Origin: Actinomyces provencensis
GTDB taxonomy: Bacteria; Actinomycetota; Actinomycetes; Actinomycetales; Actinomycetaceae
Direction: 5' to 3'
Assembly: GCF_900155435.1 (NCBI RefSeq)
Contig: NZ_LT700212.1
Coordinates: 2,479,626 to 2,543,625 of the forward strand
DNA length: 64,000 nt
Positions 1-8,321 of the stretch are shown piece after piece (position 1 is the stretch's first letter; each line of letters opens with the position of its first letter). The notes below the pieces were generated by a model. The model was not told the DNA's origin. It did not search any database and was given only the letters and a program-made list of their open reading frames with translations. The position numbers and the translations under genes were made by a program.

Positions 1-641
1 TCCGCGAGGAGTTCGGACGCGGCCCGGAGGTCCAACTGCAGGCGCATGCCCCCCGTCGGGTCCCCACCCCCTCCCGCTGCGCCGGTCCCGGCCCCGTTGT
101 CGCCCATGCCCCGCACCTGTGCGAACGCGGCCAGGCCACCCCCGAGCAGGAAGGGGAGGGTCGGGGCGAGCGTCCAGTCCAGGAGTTGGTCCGGCACGTG
201 TGCGTCGAGCAGTCCCGGAAGCACGCCGCGCACCACCCCACGGGAGTGCACCGAACCCGGGCCCGTCGCCCAGGAGTGGTCCGCACCGGGGGTGAGCAGC
301 ACCCAGGCGTCATGGAATGCGGCGGCGCGCCCCTCCGCCCCCAGGTAGACGAGGGCCGCGAAGGAGAGGGACTCGGCCAGGGACTCCAGACGCTCACCCA
401 GTTCGAGGGCGCCCGCCCTGGCACCGTCGAGCACCGTGAGCGCCGCGCTGGCCTCCACCGGTGCCAGCCCGAGGTGGCTGCGGCAGCGGTCGGCGGCCGC
501 ATCGAGCATGGCCAGCACGCCGGGCACCTCGCCGGCAGCCAGACGCAGACCGAGGGCCGCTGACACCAGGGCCCCGGTGTCGACACGGGTGGCGGAGGAG
601 GTGACGAGGACCCGGTCCCCGAATGAGGGGTCGGCGGCCAT
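1..641 (-). CDS. Partial protein of unknown function, partner of a WXG100-like gene
   Basis: The frame opens with ATG at 641 and runs without a stop off the left edge (about 213 codons seen). The start overlaps the stop of the upstream gene as TGATG, so the two are translationally coupled. The visible protein is Ala/Leu-rich and mostly helical for about 150 residues, with a hydrophobic Gly-rich stretch near residues 165-180 and then a Gly-rich linker. I do not recognise a domain. The position directly after a WXG100-like gene suggests the long partner in a type VII secretion-style pair; that is inference from arrangement only. Confidence 0.55.
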   Translation of the reverse strand, partial: MAADPSFGDRVLVTSSATRVDTGALVSAALGLRLAAGEVPGVLAMLDAAADRCRSHLGLAPVEASAALTVLDGARAGALELGERLESLAESLSFAALVYLGAEGRAAAFHDAWVLLTPGADHSWATGPGSVHSRGVVRGVLPGLLDAHVPDQLLDWTLAPTLPFLLGGGLAAFAQVRGMGDNGAGTGAAGGGGDPTGGMRLQLDLRAASELLA

Positions 642-982
642 CAGGCTCCCCCGGCGGCGTGCAGGAGCGCCTCGCGCACGGCCTCGTCCAGGGCGCGCGT
701 GGCCAGCGCGGCAGCAGCGAGCTGCTCCTCCACGAGCCCTGCCCGCTCCTGCACGCCCACCCACGCCTCCCCGGCCGCACGCGAGGCGGGTCCCTCCCAA
801 CCCGACAGGTCCACGCCCGCGATGCCCTCCGAGATGCGCGACATCCGTGCCAGGGCACCACCTGCCGACCCCTCCGCACCGTGCGGTGCCCACGGACCCC
901 ACCACTGGACCGCGCCGCGACCGGCGAAGTCGATGTCCGCGCGCACCAGGTCCCCGGGGTCCCAGTCCCTCTCCCACGCCAT
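641..982 (-). CDS. WXG100-like small helical protein
   Basis: This encodes 113 residues starting MAWERDWDPGDL. Two predicted helices flank a Trp-Glu-Gly turn at about residue 65 (SGWEGPAS), the layout of WXG100/ESX proteins, which form helical hairpins and are exported by type VII secretion. Length is close to the 100-residue family norm. ATG at 982 is the only methionine before the conserved part. The stop overlaps the next start by one base. No type VII ATPase or membrane components are visible here, so the secretion link is inference; the fold assignment rests on the WxG turn and helix pattern. Confidence 0.6.
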   Translation of the reverse strand: MAWERDWDPGDLVRADIDFAGRGAVQWWGPWAPHGAEGSAGGALARMSRISEGIAGVDLSGWEGPASRAAGEAWVGVQERAGLVEEQLAAAALATRALDEAVREALLHAAGGA

Positions 983-1243
983 GCCGTCCCCTCCTCCACA
1001 CACCCCGCGACACCGCCACCAACCCACAGGCCGCGCCCTCGCGGCCGACGCTAGGTCCGGTGACCAACAGCCTCCCAAGGGGCCGCCCCGTTCCTGTGGA
1101 CAGGTCCGCCCGGACCGGGGCGCCTGTGGAGAACCCGCGCGACCACTGCCCGCCCGGTGCGCAGGTGTGACCGGGTCGCCCTCCCTGTGGAGAACCGCCC
1201 GGTGCGGATGGTGCGCAGGCGTGTGCGTACCTACGGTGGGGAC
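983..1243. promoter_or_regulatory. Divergent intergenic region with three CCTGTGGA words
   Basis: This 261-bp gap separates divergent genes and must hold both promoters, although I cannot pick a convincing -35/-10 pair. The word CCTGTGGA occurs three times in the same orientation (1093, 1123, 1184), twice followed by GAACC, and CGCCCGGTGCG occurs twice. They may be regulator sites. They resemble DnaA boxes only loosely. Confidence 0.35.
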
Positions 1244-2026
1244 ATGGACACCTTCCGCAAGTCCGACCACCGCCGCGGTCGCATCCTCTACGAGGTGGCG
1301 GGCCTCGCCTGGCTCGCCGACACCCCGTCCACGGCGGCTCCCGTCGTCCCCGTGCTCGACCACGGCGCGGACTGGCTGGAGGAACCCCGCCTGGTTGAGG
1401 TCCGGCCGACCCCGGCCGCCGCCGAGGACTTCGGTCGCGCCCTGGCCCACACCCATGCCTCCGGTGCCACACACCTGGGAGCACCCCCGCCCCACAACGC
1501 CGGGCAGGGGTGGATGGGTCTGGCCCACCTGCCCCTCCCCGCCACCCCCGAGGAGTCGAGCACCTCCTGGGGCGACTTCTACGCCCGGTTCCGCCTGGCC
1601 CCCTACCTGGATGCCCCGGCCTTCACCGCCTCCGACCGGCAGGTGCTCGACCGGCTCTGCGAGCGGCTCTCCTCCGGGGAGTTCGACCACGAACAACCCG
1701 CCCTCGTGCGTGCCTCCGGGCACGGGGCCGCGCGCACCCACGGGGACCTGTGGAACGGCAACGTCCTGTGGACCCGCGACGGCGCCACCCTCATCGACCC
1801 GGCGGCCCAGGGCGGGCACGCCGAGGAGGACCTCGCCGCCCTGGCCGTCTTCGGCGCCCCGCAGCTGGAACGCATCTGGGCGGCCTACGACGAGGAGTCC
1901 CCCCTGGCGGACGGCTGGCGGGAGCGCATCGGGTTGCACCAGCTCCACATGCTCATGGTCCACTGCCAGCTCTTCGGGCGCGGCTACGTCCCCGAGACGC
2001 TCGCCATCGCACGCCAGTGGGCCTGA
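1244..2026 (+). CDS. Fructosamine/ketosamine-3-kinase family protein
   Basis: The 260-residue product has the kinase-fold signature of fructosamine-3-kinases: an N-terminal FRKSD strand followed by a helix starting YEVAGLAWLA, a catalytic-loop motif HGDLWNGNVLW at about residues 166-176, and the metal-binding IDPAAQGGHAEEDLA segment. Family members use ATP to phosphorylate sugar amines on glycated proteins, promoting deglycation in the cytosol. The N lobe is short and lacks a long Gly-rich loop, which is usual for actinobacterial members. ATG at 1244 is chosen because GGTGGGG lies just upstream; in-frame codons before it look non-coding. An inverted repeat follows the stop. Confidence 0.85.
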   Translation: MDTFRKSDHRRGRILYEVAGLAWLADTPSTAAPVVPVLDHGADWLEEPRLVEVRPTPAAAEDFGRALAHTHASGATHLGAPPPHNAGQGWMGLAHLPLPATPEESSTSWGDFYARFRLAPYLDAPAFTASDRQVLDRLCERLSSGEFDHEQPALVRASGHGAARTHGDLWNGNVLWTRDGATLIDPAAQGGHAEEDLAALAVFGAPQLERIWAAYDEESPLADGWRERIGLHQLHMLMVHCQLFGRGYVPETLAIARQWA

Positions 2027-2059
2027 ACGCGCCCGCACCCCGCAGGACCGGGAGAGCGC

Positions 2060-2081
2060 ACGAGGGCGGGGCCGCCCTCGT
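2060..2081 (+). terminator. Inverted pair of the ACGAGGGCG word, likely terminator
   Basis: ACGAGGGCG (2060-2068) and its exact complement CGCCCTCGT (2073-2081) face each other across a GGGC loop, 33 bases after the fructosamine kinase stop codon. The 9-bp all-paired stem could act as a terminator. No T tract follows, which is common in high-GC actinobacteria. Inverted pairs of uptake-sequence words serve as terminators in Neisseria and Haemophilus, which makes this arrangement notable. Confidence 0.5.
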
Positions 2082-2266
2082 CGGCCGGGTGCCCGCGTCG
2101 AGGGGTGGCACCGGGTGGACGCACGCCGGCCGGACCGGACGCGAACGGGTCGGACCGGGAACAGGCAGGTCGGACCGGACGCCGGCCGGACGGCGCACAG
2201 GGGAGCGTGCAGGGGAGCGTGCAGGGGAGCGGACGCCGGGCCCCGCGGGTGGGGCCTTCTGGAACA
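2082..2266. repeat. purB upstream region with short tandem repeats
   Basis: GGTCGGACCGG occurs twice between about 2145 and 2185 with GGACC-rich sequence around it, and GTGCAGGGGAGC is repeated three times head to tail between about 2204 and 2232, just before purB. No open frame here looks coding. The repeats could be regulatory or simple slippage products. Confidence 0.5.
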
Positions 2267-3736
2267 ATGGACGCCATGAGCGAAGACTGGTCGGGCCTCT
2301 TCTCCACCGCTGACGGCTACACGGACCTGGCGGCCCGGGGCGAGCCACTGTCCCCCCTCGACGGTCGCTACCGCCCCGTCGTCGCGCACCTGGCGGACTT
2401 CCTCTCCGAGGCCGCGCTGAACCGCGCACGTGTCCACGTCGAGGTCGAATGGCTCATCCACCTCCTGGACCACCGCGTGCTGCCGGGTGCCCCGAGCCTG
2501 TCCGAGGCGGATCGCACGTACCTGCGCCGCATCCCCGTGGAGTTCGGCGACGCCGACATCGAGCGCCTGGCGGGCATCGAGGCCCGCACGCGCCACGACG
2601 TCAAGGCCGTGGAGTACCTGCTCAAGGAGTACCTGGACGCCGCCCCCGATGCGCTGGGCCCCGACACGGTCCTGCCGCAGGTGCACGAGGTCGTCCACAT
2701 CTTCTGCACATCGGAGGACATCAACAACCTCTCCTACGCCCTCACCGTGAAGGCCGCCGTGGAGCAGGTGTGGCTGCCTGCGGCCGACGCGCTGGTCGAC
2801 CACCTGGCCGACATGGCCAGGGCGGGGGCGAAGGTCCCCATGCTCGCCCACACCCACGGCCAGCCCGCCACCCCGGTGACCATGGGCAAGGAGCTGGCGG
2901 TCTTCGTCCACCGGCTGCGCCGCCAGTTGGCGCGCGTGGCGGGCACCGAGTACCTGGGCAAGGTCAACGGTGCCACCGGCACCTGGGCCGCCCATGTCGT
3001 CTCCGTGCCCGGGGCCGACTGGCCGGAGGTGACGCGGGAGTTCGTGGAGTCCCTGGGGCTCGTGTGGAACCCGATCACCACCCAGATCGAGTCCCACGAC
3101 TGGCAGTCGGAGCTCTACGGGGACATCGCGCGCTTCAACCGCATCGCCCACAACCTGGCCACCGACTGCTGGACCTACATCTCCATGGGGTACTTCCACC
3201 AGAACCTCGCGGCCCAGGGCTCGACCGGGTCCTCCACGATGCCCCACAAGGTCAACCCGATCCGCTTCGAGAACGCGGAGGCGAACCTGGAGGTCTCCTC
3301 CGCGCTGCTGGACTCCCTGGCAGCGACCCTGGTGACCTCACGCATGCAGCGCGACCTCACCGACTCCACCACCCAGCGCAACATCGGGGTGGCCCTGGGG
3401 CACTCGCTGCTGGCCATCGACAACCTCTCGCGCGGGCTGGCGGGCGTCGACATGGACGAGGCCCGCATGGCCGCGGACCTGGACGCGAACTGGGCGGTGC
3501 TGGGTGAGGCCGTGCAGCAGGCCATGCGCGCGGCCTCCATCGCGGGGGCGACCGGCATGGCGAACCCCTATGAGCGCCTCAAGGAGCTCACCCGCGGGCA
3601 CACCGTGTCGGGGGAGGACATGCGGGCCTTCATCGCGGACCTCGGACTGCCCGCCGACGTGGAGGAACGCCTGCTGGCTCTCACCCCCGCGAGCTACACG
3701 GGCCTGGCGGACCGCGTGGTGGACTTCCTGGACTGA
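2267..3736 (+). CDS. purB: Adenylosuccinate lyase
   Basis: PurB catalyses two steps of purine synthesis: cleavage of SAICAR to AICAR, and of adenylosuccinate to AMP, releasing fumarate each time. The protein (489 residues) has the fumarase/aspartase-superfamily motifs in order: SPLDGRY near the N terminus, TSEDINN at about 150, the HTHGQPATP loop at about 205, and the signature GSSTMPHKVNPI at about 325. It is the form with an extended N terminus, close to the usual 460-490 residues. Two ATGs compete: 2267 and 2276; neither has a clear Shine-Dalgarno site, so the message may be leaderless or weakly initiated. It stands alone, with a convergent gene downstream. Confidence 0.95.
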   Translation: MDAMSEDWSGLFSTADGYTDLAARGEPLSPLDGRYRPVVAHLADFLSEAALNRARVHVEVEWLIHLLDHRVLPGAPSLSEADRTYLRRIPVEFGDADIERLAGIEARTRHDVKAVEYLLKEYLDAAPDALGPDTVLPQVHEVVHIFCTSEDINNLSYALTVKAAVEQVWLPAADALVDHLADMARAGAKVPMLAHTHGQPATPVTMGKELAVFVHRLRRQLARVAGTEYLGKVNGATGTWAAHVVSVPGADWPEVTREFVESLGLVWNPITTQIESHDWQSELYGDIARFNRIAHNLATDCWTYISMGYFHQNLAAQGSTGSSTMPHKVNPIRFENAEANLEVSSALLDSLAATLVTSRMQRDLTDSTTQRNIGVALGHSLLAIDNLSRGLAGVDMDEARMAADLDANWAVLGEAVQQAMRAASIAGATGMANPYERLKELTRGHTVSGEDMRAFIADLGLPADVEERLLALTPASYTGLADRVVDFLD

Positions 3737-3932
3737 GGACCGGGGCGGGCCGGGATGCACGCGCCCGACATGGCCACTGCTGTGCCGTGCGCAGGGCTGG
3801 CCTCCCGTACGCGCCGGTCCCGCGACCGGGGCACTTGCGGTGGTGCCGGCCGGTCCGGAGGTCGAAGTGGCCGATCCCGCTGACCTGTCTGCGTGCCGTC
3901 GTCGGCCGTCAGGATCGCGCTTGCCCGGTTCC

Positions 3933-4079
3933 GTGTGCAGAAATGCACCCAGTTTCCCGACGCGGGAACCCCAGACGGACGGTCCACGCGACGCTGCTCG
4001 GCTCTGACCTGCGTCGACACCCAGACCCTGATCCGGGGTGCATGGATCCGACAGGGAAACTGGGTGCATTCCTGCACAC
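3933..4079. repeat. 147-bp element with 26-bp terminal inverted repeats (copy A)
   Basis: The ends, 3933-3958 and 4054-4079, are inverted copies with one mismatch in 26. The left end begins GTGTGCAGAAATGCACCC and itself contains a mini-hairpin, GTGCA-GAAA-TGCAC, with a GNRA-type loop. A second copy lies at 59589-59734 with nearly the same length and shared interior words (CCACGCG, TGACCTGC.TCGA, CGGGG). Both copies sit between convergent genes. It contains no reading frame of note. It could be a miniature inverted-repeat element, a REP-type element or a bidirectional terminator. Confidence 0.85.
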
Positions 4080-4331
4080 CTTGCGGTGACACCACGAGCG
4101 CTGACCCCTCCGAGGGGTACTGCGGGAACCTCCTGCCACCGACACCGCCGACTCCTGGACGAGGAGCAGGAACGGGACCGGGACCGGGACCGGGACCGGG
4201 ACCGGGACCGGGACGAGGATCGGCATCAGGACCTCGACCAGCACCACCAGGACCCGGTCCAGGGCCACGAACTCCGGCAGCCGAGCCCTCCGGTGCCGGT
4301 GCGCGCAGGCGACGCGGGACGACGGAGCAGG
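4080..4331. repeat. Gap with GGGACC hexanucleotide tandem repeat
   Basis: Between the inverted-repeat element and the end of the next minus-strand gene there is no credible gene. From about 4174 to 4215 the hexamer GGGACC is repeated six to seven times. Such repeats can vary in number by slippage; here it lies in the 3' region of the minus-strand gene. Confidence 0.7.
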
Positions 4332-5168
4332 TCAGGGACGCCAGTTCGGGTCGGAGGCGGGGGAGCCGTAGCGGGCGTAGAGGTCTGCCGGGCGCGCGGT
4401 CTCGTCCTCGCAACCCAGTGACGTCATGTCCACCAGCACCTTCGCTGACGGGTCACGATCCCTGCGCACGGGCAGTACGAGTCGGTTCCTGCGCGCACGG
4501 GAGATCTCCGCGTTGTCGGCACGTGTGTCGCTGACCGAGCCACCGTCCGCGCCTGGAAGGGCCTCGTCGTCGCGCTCCACGCGCCGTGTCGTGTCCTCCC
4601 CCGCGTGCACGTCCCGGTCGCCGTCCACGCCGGCACCGGCACCGGCACCGGCATCTGCGGGAACCACGTTCTCCCGATCGGGGCCCGCGGAGCCCCCCTG
4701 CCCGACGAGCAGCACACGGGCGCGCACCGCGACCGGGGCCAACTCGGGGTTGTCCCATGCCGCACGCGCTGCCCGGTCGAGGAGGTCCTGCGCCGCCTCC
4801 TGGTCCGGGGTCCTCTCCATCCGCACGTCGATGCTGACCAGTGGCGGTTTGCCGAAGGCCTCGTGGACCTGGACGTCCACCGAGGCGGGCTCCGCCTCCG
4901 GACCGTGGATCTCCACCCCCTGCTGCACGGCGTCGGAGACGAGCATCCGGATCCGCTCGGAGCGCCCGGCGCGGTGCGTGGGCCTCAGGGAGCGCAGGGC
5001 CAGTCCTGCGCCCAACGCGCCCAGACCCGCGACCCCGATGAGCACCGGGTTGTCGATCTGCGGCAGTCGCCTGGAGGCGCCCCGCGACCCCTTGTTCACC
5101 GGGACGGAACCGCGCCCCGATCCGAACACGGCCCGCAGCCCTCTCGCCCAATCGTCAGTGCTCGCCAT
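4332..5168 (-). CDS. Single-helix membrane-anchored protein of unknown function
   Basis: The 278-residue product starts MASTDDWARGL. Residues about 37-60 form a hydrophobic segment (PVLIGVAGLGALGAGLAL) followed by Arg-rich sequence, fitting one transmembrane helix. A folded-looking domain follows (about 75-170), with alternating beta-like strands such as VSIDVRMER and AVRARVLLVG that loosely recall Asp23-type proteins; I would not assign it. The rest is acidic and low in complexity, with an Ala-Gly repeat. The start at 5168 has GAGGGGAG five bases upstream and lies 14 bp inside the end of the upstream hydrolase gene, so the two are coupled. Confidence 0.65.
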   Translation of the reverse strand: MASTDDWARGLRAVFGSGRGSVPVNKGSRGASRRLPQIDNPVLIGVAGLGALGAGLALRSLRPTHRAGRSERIRMLVSDAVQQGVEIHGPEAEPASVDVQVHEAFGKPPLVSIDVRMERTPDQEAAQDLLDRAARAAWDNPELAPVAVRARVLLVGQGGSAGPDRENVVPADAGAGAGAGVDGDRDVHAGEDTTRRVERDDEALPGADGGSVSDTRADNAEISRARRNRLVLPVRRDRDPSAKVLVDMTSLGCEDETARPADLYARYGSPASDPNWRP

Positions 5169-7170
5169 CGCCACTCCCCTCATCCGCGGCGACGTCGCCG
5201 CCACCGTCCCGTCCGTGGTCCTGCTCTCCCGGCATGCGGTCCGCCGGATCCCGGTGCCCGGCGTGCTCGTCCGCCGCCCCCTCGTCCACCGCGGCACCAT
5301 CCACTCCACCGCGGTCCACCGCGACGTCACCCACCGCGTGGCCATCCGTCGGTCCCACGTCCGCCGCGCGGGCCCCTGCCGCTCCACCCGCCGCACCGGG
5401 GGCACCGGACACACCCGTCACGCCGGTCCCGTCCTGGGGACCAGTCTCCCCCGGACCGCCGGTGGGCGCCGGGTGGGCGGCTGCGTCCCCGGCGGTGCCC
5501 CTGTCGCGCCCACCGGCCCCACCTCCGTCACCGTTGCGGCGCAGGACGGAGTCGACCACGCCGCGCAGCTCCTCCGCCGCCGAGGCCAGGGACCGCCCGA
5601 CCTCCTCGGCCCGCTCGTTCGCGCGCTCCTGGAGGACGGAGAGATCCGGGAGCTCGGCGAGCTCCGCGCGCCACTCCCCACGCAACCTGTCGATGGCCTC
5701 GGTGCCGTTGGGCACGACCTGGGAGAGATCGGGCAGGACCTGGTTGAGGTCGAGCAGCGTGATCTCGGGCAACGTGAGCAGCGGATTGGGCTCCCACTCC
5801 TCGGCGTAGTCGACCGGTTCCCAGTCGGGTCGGTCGATCTCGACGTAGGTGTTCCAGGTGTCGCGCGTGGTCGGCTCCAACAGGTCCTGCCAGACGTCGA
5901 AGATCAGGACGCGCACGGGTTCGCCCTCACGCGGCAGGAACTCGCGCAGCTTCGCGACGGTCTCGGCTGCCCGCCCCCACGGGGCCACCGTCGCCTTGCG
6001 CTCGGCCTGGCGGACGGTCTCGGTGTAGGTGGCCGAGGAGTGCGCGTAGTAGAGGGGTCCCCGACGAGGGCGCACCAGGCGCCGTCCGATGGTGACCCTC
6101 TGGTCCGGGGCCCTCTGGGGCGTGCCGTCGATGGAGGGGACGACGTCCTGGTCGTGGGCGACGGCGAGCATGGTGACGTCGGGACGGATCCGCAGTCGGC
6201 GACTCGGCGTCCCCAGCGACAGGACCGCCGTCACGTCCACGCCCACCGTCCCCGGGTCGCCGGCCGCCAGGGCGGTCGCCACCATCCCCCCCTGGGAGTG
6301 GCCGCAGATGAGGACCGGTTCCCGACTCCACCGGTCCTTCGGGACCCCGTCGGCACGCATGGCGGCGTGGAGTGCCTGGACGGTGCCGATGCGCATCGCG
6401 GAGGGCACGTTGAGGACCTCACGGATGTTCGTCTCCGTGTCGGCCGGGTTCGGGGTGGAGGGCCCGGTCATGTGGTCGGTCCCGGGCAGGGAGACCAACC
6501 AGCGCCGTGCCTCGCCGTGGCCGACCCGCGTGATCTTCACCGCCTGCCCGTAGGCCATGACCCAGTAGAGGTCGTCGATGTCGGCGGCCATGTCACCCAG
6601 GGAGGTGGGGGCTTCGAAACGGCGCACGGCCGGGGTGGGGTGCCCCTCGGGGAGGGGCAGGTGCGGCCCGTCGGGTGCGGGCACACCGGAGTCGAAGAAG
6701 GCCCGCGCATGGACCTCGCCGCCGCGGAACTGCCCCAGGGCGGTTCCCACCGCCAGCATCGAGGTCATCAGGGAGTCGTAGCCCCGGCGCGGGACCAGGG
6801 GGAGCATGGTGGCCGCACGACCGTCCCGGTCGGCGTGCAGGCGGATCCGGGCGCGTAGGTAGGCGCGTCCGATGCTGGTGACCTTCCGGGCCGACGCCGC
6901 CACGGAACGCACCAGCAGGGTGTCCAGACCGGGTGCGTCGAAGAACATGCGCTGGGAGCGCTCGAGGATCTCGGCCCCGTCCTCCTCGACCCGCGTGCGC
7001 AGGGCCGCACGCATCCGGGCGGGCAGGACACCCAGCTCCACCACGCCGGCCAGGACGGCATTGGCCGCGAGCGCGGGGACGAGGGGCGCCAGGCGCGTGT
7101 AGAGGTACGAGGGCGGGAAGGCCTGGGGCACACGTCGTGAGGGGTAGAACGACGGCCTCGACCCTGGCAT
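5155..7170 (-). CDS. Alpha/beta-hydrolase-fold protein with long acidic tail
   Basis: The 671-residue product has an alpha-helical first 190 residues, then an alpha/beta-hydrolase core with the nucleophile elbow GHSQGG at about residue 292 (Ser as nucleophile). LVSLPGTDHM earlier may supply the oxyanion strand. The D and H of the triad probably lie in AVAHDQDVVPS and YYAHSSATY. The last 140 residues are a Gly/Ala/Asp-rich disordered tail. Such proteins are lipases or esterases; the substrate is unknown. ATG at 7170 is preceded by AGGAAGGAGG. Together with the WXG100-like pair at the left edge it might belong to a secreted-effector neighbourhood, but that is speculative. Confidence 0.7.
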   Translation of the reverse strand: MPGSRPSFYPSRRVPQAFPPSYLYTRLAPLVPALAANAVLAGVVELGVLPARMRAALRTRVEEDGAEILERSQRMFFDAPGLDTLLVRSVAASARKVTSIGRAYLRARIRLHADRDGRAATMLPLVPRRGYDSLMTSMLAVGTALGQFRGGEVHARAFFDSGVPAPDGPHLPLPEGHPTPAVRRFEAPTSLGDMAADIDDLYWVMAYGQAVKITRVGHGEARRWLVSLPGTDHMTGPSTPNPADTETNIREVLNVPSAMRIGTVQALHAAMRADGVPKDRWSREPVLICGHSQGGMVATALAAGDPGTVGVDVTAVLSLGTPSRRLRIRPDVTMLAVAHDQDVVPSIDGTPQRAPDQRVTIGRRLVRPRRGPLYYAHSSATYTETVRQAERKATVAPWGRAAETVAKLREFLPREGEPVRVLIFDVWQDLLEPTTRDTWNTYVEIDRPDWEPVDYAEEWEPNPLLTLPEITLLDLNQVLPDLSQVVPNGTEAIDRLRGEWRAELAELPDLSVLQERANERAEEVGRSLASAAEELRGVVDSVLRRNGDGGGAGGRDRGTAGDAAAHPAPTGGPGETGPQDGTGVTGVSGAPGAAGGAAGARAADVGPTDGHAVGDVAVDRGGVDGAAVDEGAADEHAGHRDPADRMPGEQDHGRDGGGDVAADEGSGDGEH

Positions 7171-7380
7171 GCACCCCCTCCTTCCTGCCCGCCGGTCCCG
7201 GGGACCGCTGTCCCTGCCGGCACCCGGGCACCCGTGCCGGACCCGGTGTCCAGCGTAACCACAGCGCGTCCTCCCGGCGGCCCGGGCCCCCGGTGCACCC
7301 CCGTCGGTGCACCCCCGGTCGGAGCCCGCCGGACACCGAGGCGGCGTCGCCCTCGTACGGCCACGGCCGGGATCCACCTG

Positions 7381-7409
7381 TTGACCGCGATACCCCATAG
7401 GGGTATGGT
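7381..7409 (+). promoter_or_regulatory. Copper-operon promoter with CsoR operator
   Basis: TTGACC (7381-7386) and TATGGT (7404-7409) are separated by exactly 17 bases, a good sigma-70-class promoter. The 17-bp palindrome ATACCCC-ATA-GGGGTAT (7390-7406) fills the spacer and enters the -10 box. GC-tract palindromes of this kind are the known CsoR operator type, so apo-CsoR should block this promoter until Cu(I) binds. Confidence 0.85.
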
Positions 7410-7435
7410 CGGAACACCGGTCACGGAGGAGGGTC

Positions 7436-7720
7436 ATGATGCCTGGGTACTCGAGCTCGACGGAGCAGTACCTCACGCGCCTGCGGCGCATCGAGGGACA
7501 GGTCCGCGGTGTCCAGCGCATGGTCTCCGAGGACTCCTACTGCATCGATGTCCTCACCCAGATCTCCGCGGTCCAGAGCGCGCTCGACTCCGTGGCCCTG
7601 GGTCTGCTCCAGGACCACATGAACCACTGCGTGGTGCACGCGGCCAAACGGTCCGACGAGGAGGGGCGCGAGAAGGTCGAGGAGGCCACCCGCGCCATCG
7701 CCCGCCTCGTGAAGTCCTGA
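7436..7720 (+). CDS. csoR: Copper-sensing transcriptional repressor CsoR
   Basis: The 94-residue protein is an all-helical CsoR/RcnR-family repressor. The Cu(I)-binding residues fit the C-H-C pattern: Cys in DSYCIDVL (about 37), His in DHMNHCVVH (about 62) and Cys (about 66). The N-terminal YLTRLRRIEGQVRG helix carries the basic DNA-contact residues. CsoR leaves its operator when it binds Cu(I). It is the first gene of the copper operon, under a promoter overlapped by a palindromic operator, so it is autoregulated. GGAGGAGGG lies two to ten bases before the ATG at 7436; a second ATG follows at 7439. Confidence 0.93.
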   Translation: MMPGYSSSTEQYLTRLRRIEGQVRGVQRMVSEDSYCIDVLTQISAVQSALDSVALGLLQDHMNHCVVHAAKRSDEEGREKVEEATRAIARLVKS

Positions 7721-7776
7721 GGCCGACAACCCGCACACCCGTCCGCGAGCGCACCGCCCGCCACCGTTCCCATCCT

Positions 7777-7791
7777 GCGGGCAGCGCCCGC
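7777..7791 (+). terminator. Small hairpin between csoR and the copZ-like gene
   Basis: GCGGGC (7777-7782) pairs with GCCCGC (7786-7791) across an AGC loop in the 123-bp gap after csoR. It may weaken readthrough or set the ratio of repressor to chaperone. Confidence 0.4.
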
Positions 7792-7843
7792 ACCCGACCC
7801 CACACCCCACCCACGGCCCCCGGGCCACCAGGAGGAAGACACC

Positions 7844-8098
7844 ATGGCCACCACTGAGCACCCCATCGACCGCACCGTCGAGCTCTCCGTCAACGGGATG
7901 ACCTGCTCCCACTGCGTCGCATCCGTCACCGAGGAACTCCGCGAGGTCCCCGGTGTGAAGAACATCGACGTGATCCTCAAGTCGGGGGGCACCTCGAAGG
8001 TCACCGTCGTCACCGACACCGGCGTGGACGACACCCTGCTGAAGAAGGCCGTGGACGAGGCCGGGTTCGAGCTGGTCGGGGTCGCCCGGGACTTCTGA
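7844..8098 (+). CDS. copZ: Copper chaperone, heavy-metal-associated domain (CopZ-like)
   Basis: The 84-residue protein is a single HMA domain. It carries the Cu(I)-binding motif GMTCSHCVASV at about residues 18-28 and the beta-alpha-beta-beta-alpha-beta pattern through KKAVDEAGFELVGV. CopZ proteins carry Cu(I) in the cytosol and pass it to CopA or CsoR. An AGGAGGAAG site precedes the ATG. It lies between csoR and copA and should be induced by copper with them. Confidence 0.9.
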   Translation: MATTEHPIDRTVELSVNGMTCSHCVASVTEELREVPGVKNIDVILKSGGTSKVTVVTDTGVDDTLLKKAVDEAGFELVGVARDF

Positions 8099-8321
8099 GC
8101 CCGACCGCCGCTCCGCACCGGCTCCCCCGTCCGACCACCGCACGCGGGCGCACGCGTGTCCCCACCGGGACACGTCCACCCCCGCTGACGCACCCCTGAA
8201 ACCGGCCGGGGCGCGGTCGCGCGCGCACCTGCGCGCCACGGCGCCACACGACCACCACCCCGTGCTCCCGGGCGCACCCCAGAGGATGCCGCCCCGGACA
8301 CCCACGCCCCCAGAAGGCGTC
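8099..8321. other. Gap before copA, no gene seen
   Basis: This 223-bp stretch is C-rich on the plus strand and has no credible frame of its own. In-frame codons upstream of the chosen copA ATG extend back to 8262, so part of it could be N-terminal coding sequence if the upstream start is used. Confidence 0.5.

Noticed and set aside
1093-1191. Cluster of DnaA boxes / replication origin
   Set aside because: The three CCTGTGGA words deviate from TTGTCCACA-type boxes, there is no A/T-rich unwinding region, and no dnaA or dnaN nearby.
641-3247. 868-residue minus-strand frame opposite the fructosamine kinase and purB
   Set aside because: It is the antisense shadow of two well-recognised plus-strand genes in GC-rich DNA; only its last 113 codons, after the ATG at 982, make a plausible gene.
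4174-4215. Repeat as an intragenic coding tract
   Set aside because: It lies beyond the stop of the minus-strand gene at 4332, so it cannot alter that protein.
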